In this document: in pieces, positions 8,288-13,122 of the stretch
Layout of the letters: every line of letters starts with the position of its first letter
Numbering within the stretch: the first letter of the stretch is position 1
From: an uncultured Collinsella sp.
GTDB taxonomy: Bacteria > Actinomycetota > Coriobacteriia > Coriobacteriales > Coriobacteriaceae
DNA: 13,222 bases
Direction of reading: 5' to 3'
Assembly: GCA_934668695.1 (NCBI GenBank)
Contig: CAKUOD010000029.1
Location: forward strand, 1 to 13,222
Position numbers and translations under genes: made by a program
The notes under the pieces: generated by a model
The model's database searches: none
What the model was told of the DNA's origin: nothing
Seen by the model: only the letters and a program-made list of their open reading frames with translations

Positions 8288-8395
8288 CTTAGAGACCGTC
8301 TTTCGAATCACGAAGAACGTTCAATCGTCAAGTAATTTTCCCCAACGGGTCGATTCTGTGGGGCAAACGGTCAAAATTTGTCCAATCGGATGATA

Positions 8396-8441
8396 TTCGT
8401 GAACAAACGAACGTTTATGCTGCGGTATGCCGTGGTAAAAT
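8396..8441 (+). promoter_or_regulatory. Candidate fba promoter with an upstream dyad
   Basis: TAAAAT at 8436-8441 in a TGGTAAAATC context is a plausible -10, with TTTATG at 8414-8419 as a weak -35 at 16-base spacing. This puts transcription start about 35 bases before the fba start. Directly upstream is a short dyad, TTCGT (8396-8400), six bases, ACGAA (8407-8411), ending two bases before the -35, where a regulator could bind. The promoter is supported by position and by the highly expressed gene it would serve; the operator is speculative. Confidence 0.45.
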
Positions 8442-8481
8442 CACAGGCGTTATCGGAGCAACCTTACAGGAGGTTTCTTTT

Positions 8482-9348
8482 ATGCTCGTCAACGCAGCAG
8501 ACATGCTCAAGAAGGCCGAGGCCGGCAAGTACGCTCTCGGTGCCTTCAACACCAACAACCTCGAGTGGACCCTGGCTATTCTCCAGGCCGCCGAGGAGGC
8601 CAAGTCTCCGCTGATCCTTCAGTGCACCGCCGGTGCCGCTAAGTGGATGGGCGGTTTCAAGGTCTGCGCCGACATGGTCAAGGCTGCCGTCGAGGCCACG
8701 GGCGTTACCGTTCCCGTCGCCCTTCACCTCGATCACGGTTCTTACGAGGACTGCTTCAAGTGCATCGAGGCCGGCTTCACGTCCATCATGTATGACGGCT
8801 CTCACGAGGAGACCTTCCAGCTTAACCTCGACCGCACCAAGGAGCTCGTTGAGCTTGCCCACTCCAAGGGCATGTCCATCGAGGCCGAGGTTGGCGGCAT
8901 CGGCGGCACCGAGGACGGCGTGACCTCCAACGGCGAGCTCGCTGACCCCGCTGAGTGCAAGCAGATTGCCGACCTGGGCGTCGACTTCCTCGCCTGCGGC
9001 ATCGGCAACATCCACGGTGTGTATCCCGCCGACTGGGCTGGCCTTTCCTTCGAGCGTCTGGGCGAGATCAAGGCCCAGACCGGCGATCTGCCCCTCGTTC
9101 TGCACGGTGGCACCGGCATCCCCGAGGATCAGATCAAGAAGGCCATCTCCCTGGGCATCTCCAAGATCAACGTCAACACCGACCTGCAGCTCGTCTTCGC
9201 CGCTGCCACGCGTGAGTACGTTGAGGCTGGCAAGGATCAGCAGGGCAAGGGCTTTGACCCCCGCAAGCTCCTCAAGCCTGGTCGCGACGCCATCGTTGCC
9301 CGCACCAAGGAGCTCATGGAGGAGTTTGGCTCCGTCAACAAGGCGTAA
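8482..9348 (+). CDS. fba: Class II fructose-1,6-bisphosphate aldolase
   Basis: A 288-residue zinc-dependent aldolase that interconverts fructose-1,6-bisphosphate with dihydroxyacetone phosphate and glyceraldehyde-3-phosphate in glycolysis and gluconeogenesis. Visible signatures are HLDHGS at 82-87 (Asp84 the likely catalytic base, His85 a zinc ligand), IEAEVGGIGGTED around 133-145, GIGNIHGVYP with His178, LHGGTGIP with His208, and the phosphate-binding KINVNTDLQ. Length fits the shorter, class IIB-type enzymes such as Bacillus FbaA. Tagatose-bisphosphate aldolase is the main alternative in this superfamily, but the strong codon bias towards C- and G-ending codons points to a highly expressed central enzyme. 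A near-perfect ribosome-binding site AGGAGGT (8468-8474) lies seven bases before ATG 8482. It appears monocistronic, with its own promoter and a large hairpin after the stop. Confidence 0.93.
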   Translation: MLVNAADMLKKAEAGKYALGAFNTNNLEWTLAILQAAEEAKSPLILQCTAGAAKWMGGFKVCADMVKAAVEATGVTVPVALHLDHGSYEDCFKCIEAGFTSIMYDGSHEETFQLNLDRTKELVELAHSKGMSIEAEVGGIGGTEDGVTSNGELADPAECKQIADLGVDFLACGIGNIHGVYPADWAGLSFERLGEIKAQTGDLPLVLHGGTGIPEDQIKKAISLGISKINVNTDLQLVFAAATREYVEAGKDQQGKGFDPRKLLKPGRDAIVARTKELMEEFGSVNKA

Positions 9349-9370
9349 GCGTCGATAAACTTATCCCGCC

Positions 9371-9462
9371 GGAAGCCCCGTCCCCCTACACTGTTTCCTC
9401 TGCGCTCACCTGGCTTCGCCAGAAGTCGCGCCGAGGAAACAGCTCCGGGGGACGGGGCTTCC
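9371..9462. repeat. Large compound palindrome after fba, probably acting as its terminator
   Basis: GGAAGCCCCGTCCCCC (9371-9386) is perfectly complementary to GGGGGACGGGGCTTCC (9447-9462). Inside, across a 4x4 internal loop, CTGTTTCCTC (9391-9400) pairs perfectly with GAGGAAACAG (9433-9442), and at the tip CTGGC (9410-9414) pairs with GCCAG (9418-9422). The whole 92-base segment folds into one long hairpin, much larger than an ordinary terminator. TTCGTTTT follows the plus-strand end, so termination of fba is plausible. Size and layered perfect arms suggest a palindromic repeat element (REP/MITE-like), with no coding capacity. Confidence 0.75.
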
Positions 9463-9540
9463 TTCGTTTTCCGCCGCAGGGTTACGAGGCTGAGATAATT
9501 AAATAGGTACCGTTTAGCGGTGTTTTTGGGGGCTCCTTGG

Positions 9541-9569
9541 TTGGGGCTTTGTTTTTATCTCGGTACAAT
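9541..9569 (+). promoter_or_regulatory. Candidate promoter of the transglutaminase-like gene
   Basis: TACAAT (9564-9569) with TTGGGG (9541-9546) as -35 gives a 17-base spacer. Transcription would start near 9576, 27 bases before the chosen ATG, which argues against the longer in-frame TTG start at 9537. Confidence 0.45.
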
Positions 9570-9602
9570 GGGTTTGGTTTGTCGTTCGGTGTGGGAGTGG
9601 TT

Positions 9603-11036
9603 ATGGCTGTTGTTGATGTGTTGCCTTCGGATGGGAAGGTTGTTACCGAGGGTCCTGTTGGTTGCTCTGTTGATGTTTGTTGTGATGATTTTCGTCATCT
9701 TGATATTGGGCTGCCGCCCGAGATTCTTCGTCTCAAGGACGCTGGGTATTTGACGCAGGCTGTTGCGGCTTGCGATCGTCTATTGGAGCAGAATCCTGAG
9801 CCTTCGCTGGCTGCTTGTGTTCGTGCCGAGCGGTATCGCATGCTTGAGACGCCGCTGCACTTTTCCGTTTCTCGTGATCGGGCTATCGCAATGATTCGCG
9901 AGGAGTGGCCTGAGTTTACCGAGGAGCAGTTTGACGATCTGATCGACCGTAAGCGTATTGACTGGCGTTTTATCGATGGCGAGCTGTTTGTTCTCGATAA
10001 CTTCCTCGATTCGCTTCGCGTGTATCCCAAGGAGGTTCCGGGCTTGCGTCCCGATCCTACGGACGGCATAGCGCTGCGCAACCAGATGCTCAAGGAGATG
10101 GAGTCGCAAAACGGGTTGACTCGCGTCATCACGCTTAAGGCGTCCGTATCTGTCCCTGGGGCTTTGGAGGGGGAGACCGTTCGCGCGTGGCTTCCCGTTG
10201 CCGCCGCCTGCCGCCAACAGTCTCAGGTCGAGATTCTCGATATGACGTCGGAGGGCGCCGTTGCTCCCGAAGACGTTTCGGCTCGTATTACCTCATGGAC
10301 ATCTTCGACTGAGCGTTCATTCTCGGCGACCTATCGCTATCACATCGATGCCGCCTATTGCGACGTCTATGGGGGTACGCTTCCGTCTCATCCGTGCATG
10401 GACACGCCGCTGCCCGAGGACACTTCCGAGGACCGTCCGCACATTGCGTTTACGCCGTACCTCCAGCAGTTGACGGCCCGTGTTATTGACGGGCTCGAGG
10501 ACCCGCTCGATCGCGCCCGTGCCATCTATGATTACCTGACGCAGCATATCGACTATCGCTATCAGCCGCCGTATCTGCTTTTGGGATCTATTGCCGACGA
10601 CTGTGCGCATTCGCTCCGCGGCGATTGCGGTGTTATGGCACTCACGTTTATCACCATGTGTCGCATCGCCGGCGTGCCCGCCCGTTGGCAGAGCGGCCTG
10701 TATGTTGCACCCGATTCGATCGGGCCGCATGATTGGGCAGAGTTCTATACGCCGCAGACCGGTTGGCTCAACGCCGACGTATCGTTTGGCTCTTCGGCGC
10801 GCAGGATGGGGGAGGAGTGGCGTCGCCGCCACTACTTTGGCAACCTCGATCCATGGCGCATGGTGGCAAACAATCGGTTCCAGGCCGAGTTTGAGCCGGT
10901 TTTCGACGGCATGCGCGAGGACCCCTACGACAACCAGATGGGCGAGGCCTCAGTCGACGGTCGCGGATGCCGCCAGCGTGAGATGCTCCGTACGGTCGAA
11001 CTCGTCGAAATGCTCGAAGTTCCATTTTCGGGCTAA
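9603..11036 (+). CDS. Cytoplasmic transglutaminase-like domain protein
   Basis: A 477-residue protein with no signal peptide or membrane segment. The C-terminal half has the Cys-His-Asp triad of the transglutaminase-like (papain-fold) superfamily: Cys342 in RGDCGVMALTF, His376 in GPHDWAEFY and Asp392 in WLNADVSFG, with AGVPARWQSGLY between. The N-terminal ~180 residues are helical and acidic (EEWPEFTEEQFDDLIDRKRI then DWRFIDGELF), and resemble an uncharacterised Firmicutes family with the same order of domains. A beta-rich segment with TLKASVSVPGALEGETVRAWLPV links the two. Bacterial relatives are usually proteases or amidases, and the substrate is unknown. ATG 9603 is chosen because GGGAG (9593-9597) lies five bases upstream and a promoter lies just before it. 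Codons in the first ~200 bases are T-ending (GTT, GCT, GAT), unlike the GC-ending remainder. It appears monocistronic, with tRNA-Leu 39 bases downstream. Confidence 0.8.
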   Translation: MAVVDVLPSDGKVVTEGPVGCSVDVCCDDFRHLDIGLPPEILRLKDAGYLTQAVAACDRLLEQNPEPSLAACVRAERYRMLETPLHFSVSRDRAIAMIREEWPEFTEEQFDDLIDRKRIDWRFIDGELFVLDNFLDSLRVYPKEVPGLRPDPTDGIALRNQMLKEMESQNGLTRVITLKASVSVPGALEGETVRAWLPVAAACRQQSQVEILDMTSEGAVAPEDVSARITSWTSSTERSFSATYRYHIDAAYCDVYGGTLPSHPCMDTPLPEDTSEDRPHIAFTPYLQQLTARVIDGLEDPLDRARAIYDYLTQHIDYRYQPPYLLLGSIADDCAHSLRGDCGVMALTFITMCRIAGVPARWQSGLYVAPDSIGPHDWAEFYTPQTGWLNADVSFGSSARRMGEEWRRRHYFGNLDPWRMVANNRFQAEFEPVFDGMREDPYDNQMGEASVDGRGCRQREMLRTVELVEMLEVPFSG

Positions 11037-11053
11037 TCGATAGCAAGCTGTGA

Positions 11054-11059
11054 TAAACT
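11054..11059 (+). promoter_or_regulatory. Candidate -10 box for tRNA-Leu
   Basis: TAAACT lies 16 bases before the tRNA 5' end in a short AT-rich patch just after the transglutaminase stop. No convincing -35 is visible, so the tRNA may also be read through from upstream. Confidence 0.3.
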
Positions 11060-11075
11060 AACTCACGCATTACGT

Positions 11076-11162
11076 GCCCGAGTGGCGGAATTGGCAGACG
11101 CAGTGGACTCAAAATCCACCGTTGGCAACAACGTGCGAGTTCGAGTCTCGCCTCGGGCACCA
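11076..11162 (+). tRNA. tRNA-Leu (anticodon CAA)
   Basis: An 87-nt class II tRNA. Acceptor arms GCCCGAG (11076-11082) and CTCGGGC (11152-11158) pair over 7 bp and are followed by ACCA, so the CCA end is encoded. The anticodon stem GTGGA/TCCAC (11103-11107, 11115-11119) frames the loop CTCAAAA with anticodon CAA at 11110-11112, reading leucine UUG codons. The long variable arm CGTTG-GCAA-CAACG is typical of tRNA-Leu. The T arm is GCGAG-TTCGAGT-CTCGC. Its 3' end and downstream terminator are repeated at 11324-11390. Confidence 0.97.
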
Positions 11163-11207
11163 TACATGCAAGTGAGCGTTCAAGGGGGTTTAGGCCCCCT
11201 TTTTCGT
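11140..11207 (+). repeat. Direct repeat, copy 1: tRNA-Leu 3' end plus terminator
   Basis: From TTCGAGTCTCGCC in the T arm, through CGGGCACCATACATGCA, to the G-rich terminator and TTTTTCGTG, this segment recurs at 11324-11390. Only one base differs over the first ~31; the segment just before the terminator is more diverged. The two copies start 184 bases apart. Confidence 0.85.
11182..11204 (+). terminator. Rho-independent terminator of tRNA-Leu
   Basis: AAGGGGG (11182-11188) pairs with CCCCCTT (11195-11201) around a 6-nt loop, with a run of five T ending at 11204. It starts 20 bases after the tRNA CCA end. Confidence 0.85.
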
Positions 11208-11237
11208 GCCGAACTCGCGTGAGCGCGCGGAGCGTTA

Positions 11238-11264
11238 AGCAAACAGGCCTGTGGCCTGTTTGTA
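11238..11264. repeat. Perfect hairpin between the tRNA-Leu 3'-end repeats
   Basis: CAAACAGGCC (11240-11249) and GGCCTGTTTG (11253-11262) form a perfect 10-bp stem with a 3-nt loop. It is flanked on both sides by copies of GCGGAGCGT (about 11227-11235 and 11265-11273). The surrounding 11208-11296 is GC-rich, non-coding and holds more small dyads such as GGGCG/CGCCC. It looks like a palindromic insertion or element remnant and carries no gene. Confidence 0.6.
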
Positions 11265-11296
11265 GCGGAGCGTGGCGAGGGCGCCGTGCGCCCGAA

Positions 11297-11346
11297 GCCC
11301 GGGACTTCGCGAAGCGAAGGCCCTTCGAGTCTCGCCCCGGGCACCA
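11297..11346 (+). pseudogene. tRNA-Leu-derived remnant (acceptor and T loop only)
   Basis: The second repeat copy supplies a T loop (TTCGAGT), the 3' T-stem strand CTCGC, an acceptor strand CCCGGGC (11336-11342) and ACCA. A 5' strand GCCCGGG (11297-11303) can pair perfectly with it, giving a 7-bp acceptor stem over a 50-nt RNA. Against the intact tRNA one pair is changed from A-T to G-C on both sides. The D and anticodon arms are absent and the 5' T-stem strand (GGCCC) no longer pairs, so it cannot be a working tRNA. CCCGGG is self-complementary, so the apparent pairing could be chance. Confidence 0.6.
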
Positions 11347-11390
11347 TACATGCACCTGCGCTTCAAGGGGGTCAAGGCCCCTTTTTCGTG
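11324..11390 (+). repeat. Direct repeat, copy 2: tRNA-Leu 3' end plus terminator
   Basis: Copy of 11140-11207 with one T-to-C change in the acceptor strand and small differences just before and within the terminator hairpin. Repetition of a tRNA 3' end is the classical product of integration at a tRNA attachment site, though no integrase is present. Confidence 0.85.
11365..11386 (+). terminator. Second copy of the tRNA-Leu terminator
   Basis: AAGGGG (11365-11370) pairs with CCCCTT (11378-11383), followed by a T-run to 11386. It insulates the infC promoter region from upstream transcription. Confidence 0.75.
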
Positions 11391-11419
11391 TACGTAATGT
11401 GATAACGCGTCGAACGTGT

Positions 11420-11425
11420 TATTAT
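11420..11425 (+). promoter_or_regulatory. Candidate -10 box for the infC-rpmI-rplT operon
   Basis: TATTAT at 11420-11425 lies between the second tRNA terminator and the first hairpin of the infC leader. TGTGAT at 11398-11403 is a weak -35 with a 16-base spacer. Transcription would start near 11432, where the structured leader begins. Confidence 0.5.
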
Positions 11426-11431
11426 CGCCAA

Positions 11432-11588
11432 GGCGTTGTTCCCGCAATGCCCTAAAGAGGAACCCGAGGGTTCCCACCTTTTGGCGCCAATGAGCAGCTG
11501 ACTGGTCATACAACTTAGATTCCCTTCCTCGTATCGAGGATGTCTATGTGTACGACCTGGTTGCTGAGAAGCGCCGGGTTATTTTTTT
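11432..11588 (+). promoter_or_regulatory. Structured infC leader with attenuator (L20-leader-like)
   Basis: A chain of hairpins precedes infC: GGCGTTG/CAATGCC (11432-11451), GGAACC/GGTTCC (11459-11474), the palindrome TTGGCGCCAA (11481-11490) and TCCTCG/CGAGGA (11526-11540). GGTCATAC (11504-11511) can pair with GTACGACC (11550-11557) at 7 of 8 positions, enclosing the last hairpin. That helix uses bases ACC (11555-11557), also needed for a terminator stem ACCTGG (11555-11560) with CCGGGT (11574-11579), followed by seven T (11582-11588). The two folds are mutually exclusive, as in a transcription attenuator. In Bacillus subtilis the same operon is controlled by ribosomal protein L20 binding such a leader; L20 is encoded last here. 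Confidence 0.75.
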
Positions 11589-11607
11589 ATGAATGGAGGT
11601 AGGGAAA

Positions 11608-12162
11608 ATAGCTAAGTCTGATGACACCCGCATCAACGACGAGATCACTGCATCTTCGTGCCGTTTGATTGGCGTCGATGGCTCTCAGCTCGGCCTGTTC
11701 GCCATCCGCGATGCCCAGCGCGTCGCTGACGATCAGGGTCTCGACCTGGTCGAGATCGCTCCCAACGCGGAGCCGCCGGTCTGCAAGGTCATGGACTACG
11801 GTAAGTTCAAGTACCAGCAGGCCATGAAGGCCAAGGCTGCTCGTAAGAACCAGTCCAAAGTCGAGGTCAAGGAAATGAAGTTCCGACCCAAGATCGACGT
11901 TGGCGACTACGAGACCAAGAAGGGCCACGTTCTGCGTTTCCTCAAGAAGGGCGCACGCGTTAAGATCACCATCATGTTCCGCGGCCGTGAGATGGCTCAC
12001 CCGGAGCAGGGCCTTAACGTTCTCGAGCGTCTCGCCGAGGATCTCAAGCCTTACGCTACGGTCGAGTCCAAGCCTAAGATGGAAGGCCGTAACATGCTTA
12101 TGCTGCTCGCCCCGATCAAGGGCGCCTTCGATGAGGAAAAAGCGGCAAGCGATACCAAGTAA
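11608..12162 (+). CDS. infC: Translation initiation factor IF-3, probable AUA start
   Basis: A 184-residue IF-3, the normal length. The N-terminal domain has TRINDEI, RLIGVDGSQLG, DLVEIAPNAEPPVCKVMDYGKF; a basic linker follows (MKAKAARKNQSKVEVKEMKF), then the C-terminal domain RPKIDVGDYETKKGHVLRFL and VKITIMFRGREMAHPEQG. IF-3 binds the 30S subunit, keeps it apart from 50S and checks the start codon and initiator tRNA. A strong GGAGGT (11595-11600) sits seven bases before an in-frame ATA at 11608. The nearest in-frame ATG (11593) overlaps this site and has only a T-run upstream, with no ribosome-binding site. A non-AUG start is expected from infC in other bacteria (AUU in E. coli), where it lets IF-3 repress its own translation. 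It heads the infC-rpmI-rplT operon downstream of an attenuator. The gene identity is near certain; the start codon is inference. Confidence 0.93.
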   Translation: MAKSDDTRINDEITASSCRLIGVDGSQLGLFAIRDAQRVADDQGLDLVEIAPNAEPPVCKVMDYGKFKYQQAMKAKAARKNQSKVEVKEMKFRPKIDVGDYETKKGHVLRFLKKGARVKITIMFRGREMAHPEQGLNVLERLAEDLKPYATVESKPKMEGRNMLMLLAPIKGAFDEEKAASDTK

Positions 12163-12194
12163 CTAGTGTTCTGTAACCGATTAAGGAGTATTTC

Positions 12195-12386
12195 ATGCCT
12201 AAGATGAAGTCCCACAGCGGCACCAAGAAGCGTTTCCGCAAGACTGGTACCGGCAAGCTTATGCGCGCCAAGGCTTTCAAGAGCCACATCCTGAGCAAGA
12301 AGTCCACCAAGCGTAAGCGTGGCTTCCGTCAGGAGACCGAGATCGCCGCTGCCGACCGCAAGGTCATCAAGTCGCGTCTCGCCTAA
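12195..12386 (+). CDS. rpmI: 50S ribosomal protein L35 (bL35)
   Basis: A 63-residue, strongly basic protein, full length for bL35. Family features are the opening [20 protein letters not shown], a central [10 protein letters not shown], and the tail [11 protein letters not shown]. It is a structural part of the large ribosomal subunit, placed deep among 23S rRNA helices. AAGGAG (12183-12188) lies six bases before ATG 12195. The gene sits 32 bases after infC and 46 before rplT, with no terminator between, as in the conserved infC-rpmI-rplT operon; supply should follow the upstream attenuator. Codon use is highly biased, as expected of a ribosomal gene. Confidence 0.97.
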   Translation: MPKMKSHSGTKKRFRKTGTGKLMRAKAFKSHILSKKSTKRKRGFRQETEIAAADRKVIKSRLA

Positions 12387-12432
12387 GTTCGCGTTCCCGT
12401 TTTTCGTTTTACCGTCTAGGAGTTGATAGAAC

Positions 12433-12792
12433 ATGGCACGTATTAAGCGCGCTGTTGCCGCCAAGAAGAAGCGCCGTACCGTTATGCACCGTGCGAAGGG
12501 TTACTACGGTGCCGCTTCGCGTACTTACAAGCATGCTAAAGAGCAGGTCCAGCACTCCCTGCAGTATCAGTATCGTGATCGCCGCAACAAGAAGCGCGAG
12601 ATTCGTTCTCTCTGGATCACCCGTATCAACGCTGCTGCTCGCCTGAACGACATTTCTTACTCTCAGTTCATGCACGGCCTGAAGGTTGCCGGCATCGAGC
12701 TCGACCGCAAGGTTCTGGCTCAGATGGCTTACGAGGACATCGAGTCCTTCAACGAGCTGGCTACCATCGCCAAGAAGGCTCTCGAGGCCTAA
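12433..12792 (+). CDS. rplT: 50S ribosomal protein L20 (bL20)
   Basis: A 119-residue basic protein of normal bL20 length. The N-terminal extension MARIKRAVAAKKKRRTVMHR is lysine- and arginine-rich and threads into 23S rRNA; then come AKGYYGAASRTYKHAKEQV, RDRRNKKREIRSLWITRINA, and the globular tail with LKVAGIELDRKVLAQMAY. L20 is needed early in 50S assembly. In several bacteria it is also the repressor of its own operon, binding a leader that mimics its 23S site; the structured leader at 11432-11588 would be its target here (inference). AGGAG (12418-12422) lies ten bases before ATG 12433. It is the last gene of the operon, followed 21 bases later by a strong terminator. Confidence 0.97.
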   Translation: MARIKRAVAAKKKRRTVMHRAKGYYGAASRTYKHAKEQVQHSLQYQYRDRRNKKREIRSLWITRINAAARLNDISYSQFMHGLKVAGIELDRKVLAQMAYEDIESFNELATIAKKALEA

Positions 12793-12813
12793 TAGATTCT
12801 CTTGAATCGCTAG

Positions 12814-12849
12814 GGGAGTGTCGCGTTGTACGCGGCGCTCCCTCTTTTT
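12814..12849 (+). terminator. Rho-independent terminator of infC-rpmI-rplT
   Basis: GGGAGTGTCGCG (12814-12825) pairs with CGCGGCGCTCCC (12831-12842) in a 12-bp stem with two G-T wobbles and a 5-nt loop; TCTTTTT follows. Location and form are textbook. Confidence 0.93.
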
Positions 12850-12970
12850 ATCTAAGGCGCTGGCATATATAGCTAAAAGCGCGGGTAGATAGACATTTAC
12901 AGGTGACCGATCTTTATATACCTCTTAACCGAAGGGTCATCATCTGATACGTGCGGTCTTGCTGCACCCG

Positions 12971-12995
12971 ACTTTCTATTACCTATATAGAAAGT
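12971..12995. promoter_or_regulatory. 25-bp perfect dyad, operator-like
   Basis: ACTTTCTAT (12971-12979), seven bases, then its exact reverse complement ATAGAAAGT (12987-12995). No T-run follows, so it is not a terminator. AT-rich arms and one-and-a-half-turn spacing suit a dimeric DNA-binding protein, possibly controlling the transcript that runs into the next gene. Confidence 0.45.
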
Positions 12996-13108
12996 GATAG
13001 ATTGTGTAGGACTTGTGAAGAGTGGAATTGACGTCCCACATGGCTTCGCGGTCTGGCAATATATCTCCTTGCCGCGCGGCCCGGTCGGACCGGATCAGCC
13101 GCCAGGCG

Positions 13109-13122
13109 TGCACCTTGAGAAC
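13109..13122 (+). promoter_or_regulatory. boxA-like antitermination element
   Basis: TGCACCTTGAGAAC resembles the boxA and following segment (TGCTCTTTGAAAAC-like; TTTGAGAAC in mycobacteria) found in rRNA leaders and spacers, bound as RNA by NusB-S10. It lies among hairpins about 100 bases before the window end. Confidence 0.4.

Noticed and set aside
8288..8330. Terminator after the MBL-fold gene
   Set aside because: Only a 4-bp dyad (TTCG/CGAA) is visible, with no T-run; too weak to call.
9537..9602. TTG start 22 codons upstream in the transglutaminase-like gene
   Set aside because: It lies before the likely transcription start and lacks a ribosome-binding site, whereas ATG 9603 has GGGAG at five bases.
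9520..9753. Hydrophobic 77-codon ORF overlapping the transglutaminase start, resembling a membrane peptide
   Set aside because: Its start codon precedes the proposed promoter, no ribosome-binding site is visible, and the hydrophobicity follows from T-rich codons read out of frame.
11140..11390. CRISPR-like repeats
   Set aside because: Only two copies, one of which is part of a tRNA gene; no regular repeat-spacer unit and no cas gene in the window.
11235..11513. 92-codon minus-strand ORF across the tRNA repeat and infC leader (and a 78-codon plus-strand ORF at 11219-11455)
   Set aside because: Both cross terminators and structured RNA, have no ribosome-binding site, and contain translated repeat sequence only.
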